A stretch of DNA of 7,221 bases from the NCBI GenBank assembly GCA_021775195.1, contig JAJFIG010000203.1:1-7221 (forward strand), read 5' to 3'. This DNA is from Rhodospirillales bacterium (GTDB taxonomy: Bacteria; Pseudomonadota; Alphaproteobacteria; Rhodospirillales; 2-02-FULL-58-16). The notes under the pieces were generated by a model. It was not told the origin of the DNA. It searched no databases and was given only the letters and a program-made list of their open reading frames with translations. The translations under genes and the position numbers were made by a program. Positions 6,035 through 7,221 of the stretch are shown one piece after another (within the stretch, counting starts at the first letter, position 1; each line of letters opens with the position of its first letter).

Positions 6035-7221
6035 TCAGCCTTTTGCGCCGCCCCATTCATCCGCGTCTTCGCCGGTGTCGGCACCGGGTGGCGGGTCCTT
6101 GGGCAGGGGATAGACCCCGTACTCGCGGGCCTCCTCCAGCATGGCAATGGTGTTCTCTACCGGCACGTCGTGCTCCAGGCGGTGCGAGGGGCTCAGCAGG
6201 TAGCCGCCGCCGTGGCCCATTTCCCAGATCCGCGCCCGCACCTCGGCGCGCACCTCCTCGGGCGTGCCCCAGGGAAGCGTTTCCTGGACGTCGATACCGC
6301 CGAGGAAGGCCATGCGGTCGCCCCAGGTGCGTTTCTGGGCCGCCGGGTCGGAATGACGCGCCACCTTCGGCGGCAGGCTGTCGTAAACATCGATGCACTG
6401 CTCGCCGTCCTTGGTCTTGCCGTCCATGATCGCGCCCATGAACGGCGCCGCGACGGCGCCGCAGCTGTGGAACTGGATCAGGCCGTCCGGGTTCTTCGCC
6501 TTGAAGTATTCCTTCACCTCGGTGTAGCAGCGGTGATAGTGAGGAACGACCTGGCGGTTGAACATCTTCACCGACAGGAACGAGGTCTTCTCGCTGGCAA
6601 TGTCCTCGGGGCTCATGCGGATCCAGTCCAGGTACTCGCCGCACTGGTCGATCATCGCCTTGCTGAAGTCGATCTCCAGGTCGGTGAGCTTGACCATCAG
6701 GGCTTCGAGGAACTCCGGCGACTCGATGAAATCGGAGAAGATCTTGGCGTAGCCGACCATGTACTTGGCCTGCTCGAAGATGCCGCCGCGCCCGCCCTGG
6801 CCGAGCAGCGCGAAGGGGGTCTCCTCTTTGACGAACTTGGCGTATTCACGCATCGTCATGCCGGGCATCGGCGAGTCCGCCCAGCACGACTCGTCCCACG
6901 GGTCGGGCCAGGGAAAGGCCTCGAGCTGCGCCAGGCCGTCTTCCAGCGGCGCGCTGGTGGCATGGAACAGGGGATAGCCGATCATCTCGTAGTAGCCGCC
7001 CTTCTCGTGGGGCGTCCATTTGCGGATTACCCCCCATTCGTCGATGTTGATGTCGACGTCGGGTTTCTCGATCCCCATGTCGAAGTTCACGTCCTCGAAC
7101 TTGATCGGCCGGAATCCCGGCGAGCCCCCCGGCGGCCCCAGGTTGAGGCGGACGTAGTCCAGCTCCAGTTTTTCCGCCAGGTCGAGTTCGAAGACCACAT
7201 CCGTGGTCCAGGTGGTCGAGC
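6035..7221 (-). CDS. UroD-family methyltransferase (MtaA/CmuA-like), 5' end outside window
   Basis: The open frame runs to the window edge, giving 394 residues without a certain start; the first visible residues are STTWTTDVVFELDLAEKLELDYVR. The fold is the uroporphyrinogen decarboxylase barrel, but the context and the motif FHSCGAV (His-x-Cys at 6469-6461) mark it as a cobamide methyltransferase of the MtaA/CmuA type, where His-x-Cys plus a later Cys hold zinc. Here the late motif reads GGGYLLSPSHRLEHDVP, so a Cys is absent and His may substitute; a CID motif a little after HSC offers another Cys. The C-terminus is an acidic, flexible tail. It is the first gene visible in the run with the corrinoid protein and probably methylates or demethylates it. 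The methyl donor is unknown. True heme-pathway UroD is unlikely given neighbours and sequence. Confidence 0.85.
   Translation of the reverse strand, partial: STTWTTDVVFELDLAEKLELDYVRLNLGPPGGSPGFRPIKFEDVNFDMGIEKPDVDINIDEWGVIRKWTPHEKGGYYEMIGYPLFHATSAPLEDGLAQLEAFPWPDPWDESCWADSPMPGMTMREYAKFVKEETPFALLGQGGRGGIFEQAKYMVGYAKIFSDFIESPEFLEALMVKLTDLEIDFSKAMIDQCGEYLDWIRMSPEDIASEKTSFLSVKMFNRQVVPHYHRCYTEVKEYFKAKNPDGLIQFHSCGAVAAPFMGAIMDGKTKDGEQCIDVYDSLPPKVARHSDPAAQKRTWGDRMAFLGGIDVQETLPWGTPEEVRAEVRARIWEMGHGGGYLLSPSHRLEHDVPVENTIAMLEEAREYGVYPLPKDPPPGADTGEDADEWGGAKG

Noticed and set aside
5158..6429. A plus-strand open frame of 423 codons
   Set aside because: It is antisense to the corrinoid protein and UroD-like genes, which both show clear family motifs; the plus-strand translation shows none.
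1..7221. tRNA or rRNA genes, CRISPR arrays, insertion sequences or attachment sites
   Set aside because: No cloverleaf-like segments, spaced direct repeats, transposase frames or long terminal inverted repeats were seen; the window is almost fully occupied by the listed genes.

Overview
This is a GC-rich window (roughly two-thirds G+C) in which every credible gene lies on the minus strand, so the biological 5' end is at the right. Codon usage, the pairing of MetF with a separate MetV-type zinc-finger protein, and the LysR/cytochrome b style suggest a proteobacterium, most likely an alphaproteobacterium of the Rhodospirillales type. That placement is an inference from general resemblance. Both end genes run off the window.

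In transcription order: (1) a UroD/MtaA/CmuA-family methyltransferase (7221 to 6035, 5' end missing); (2) a methyltransferase-type corrinoid protein with an intact B12 lower-ligand motif (5979 to 5155); (3) a NarI/HdrE/DsrM-like membrane cytochrome b (5140 to 4031); (4) a LysR-type regulator (3951 to 3046). After a short intergenic region with a well-placed LysR box and a sigma70-like promoter comes a second run: (5) a MetV-type methylene-THF reductase partner interrupted by one in-frame amber codon (2918 to 2436); (6) MetF (2439 to 1408); (7) a tandem CDGSH iron-sulfur protein with an altered second site (1415 to 1143); (8) an unrecognised 105-residue protein (1109 to 792). After a hairpin and an AT-rich promoter-like island comes (9) a PanB-family enzyme whose predicted metal-site residues are changed (686 to beyond position 1). 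Several junctions overlap by 4 to 8 bases, which points to translational coupling.

Taken together this looks like a corrinoid- and folate-dependent C1 module. A methyl group from an unidentified donor would be moved by the UroD-like enzyme to the cobalt of the corrinoid protein, then passed to tetrahydrofolate by an enzyme not seen here. MetF/MetV would oxidise methyl-THF to methylene-THF. The membrane cytochrome b could connect the electrons to quinones, and the PanB-like enzyme could use methylene-THF. The first two genes are in the same order as the two domains of the fused chloromethane enzyme CmuA, so this is effectively a split CmuA arrangement. The substrate and the exact flow are inference. 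The most notable details are the amber codon at an expected lysine position in metV, the metal-ligand changes in the PanB-like protein, and the Asp/His-less second CDGSH motif.
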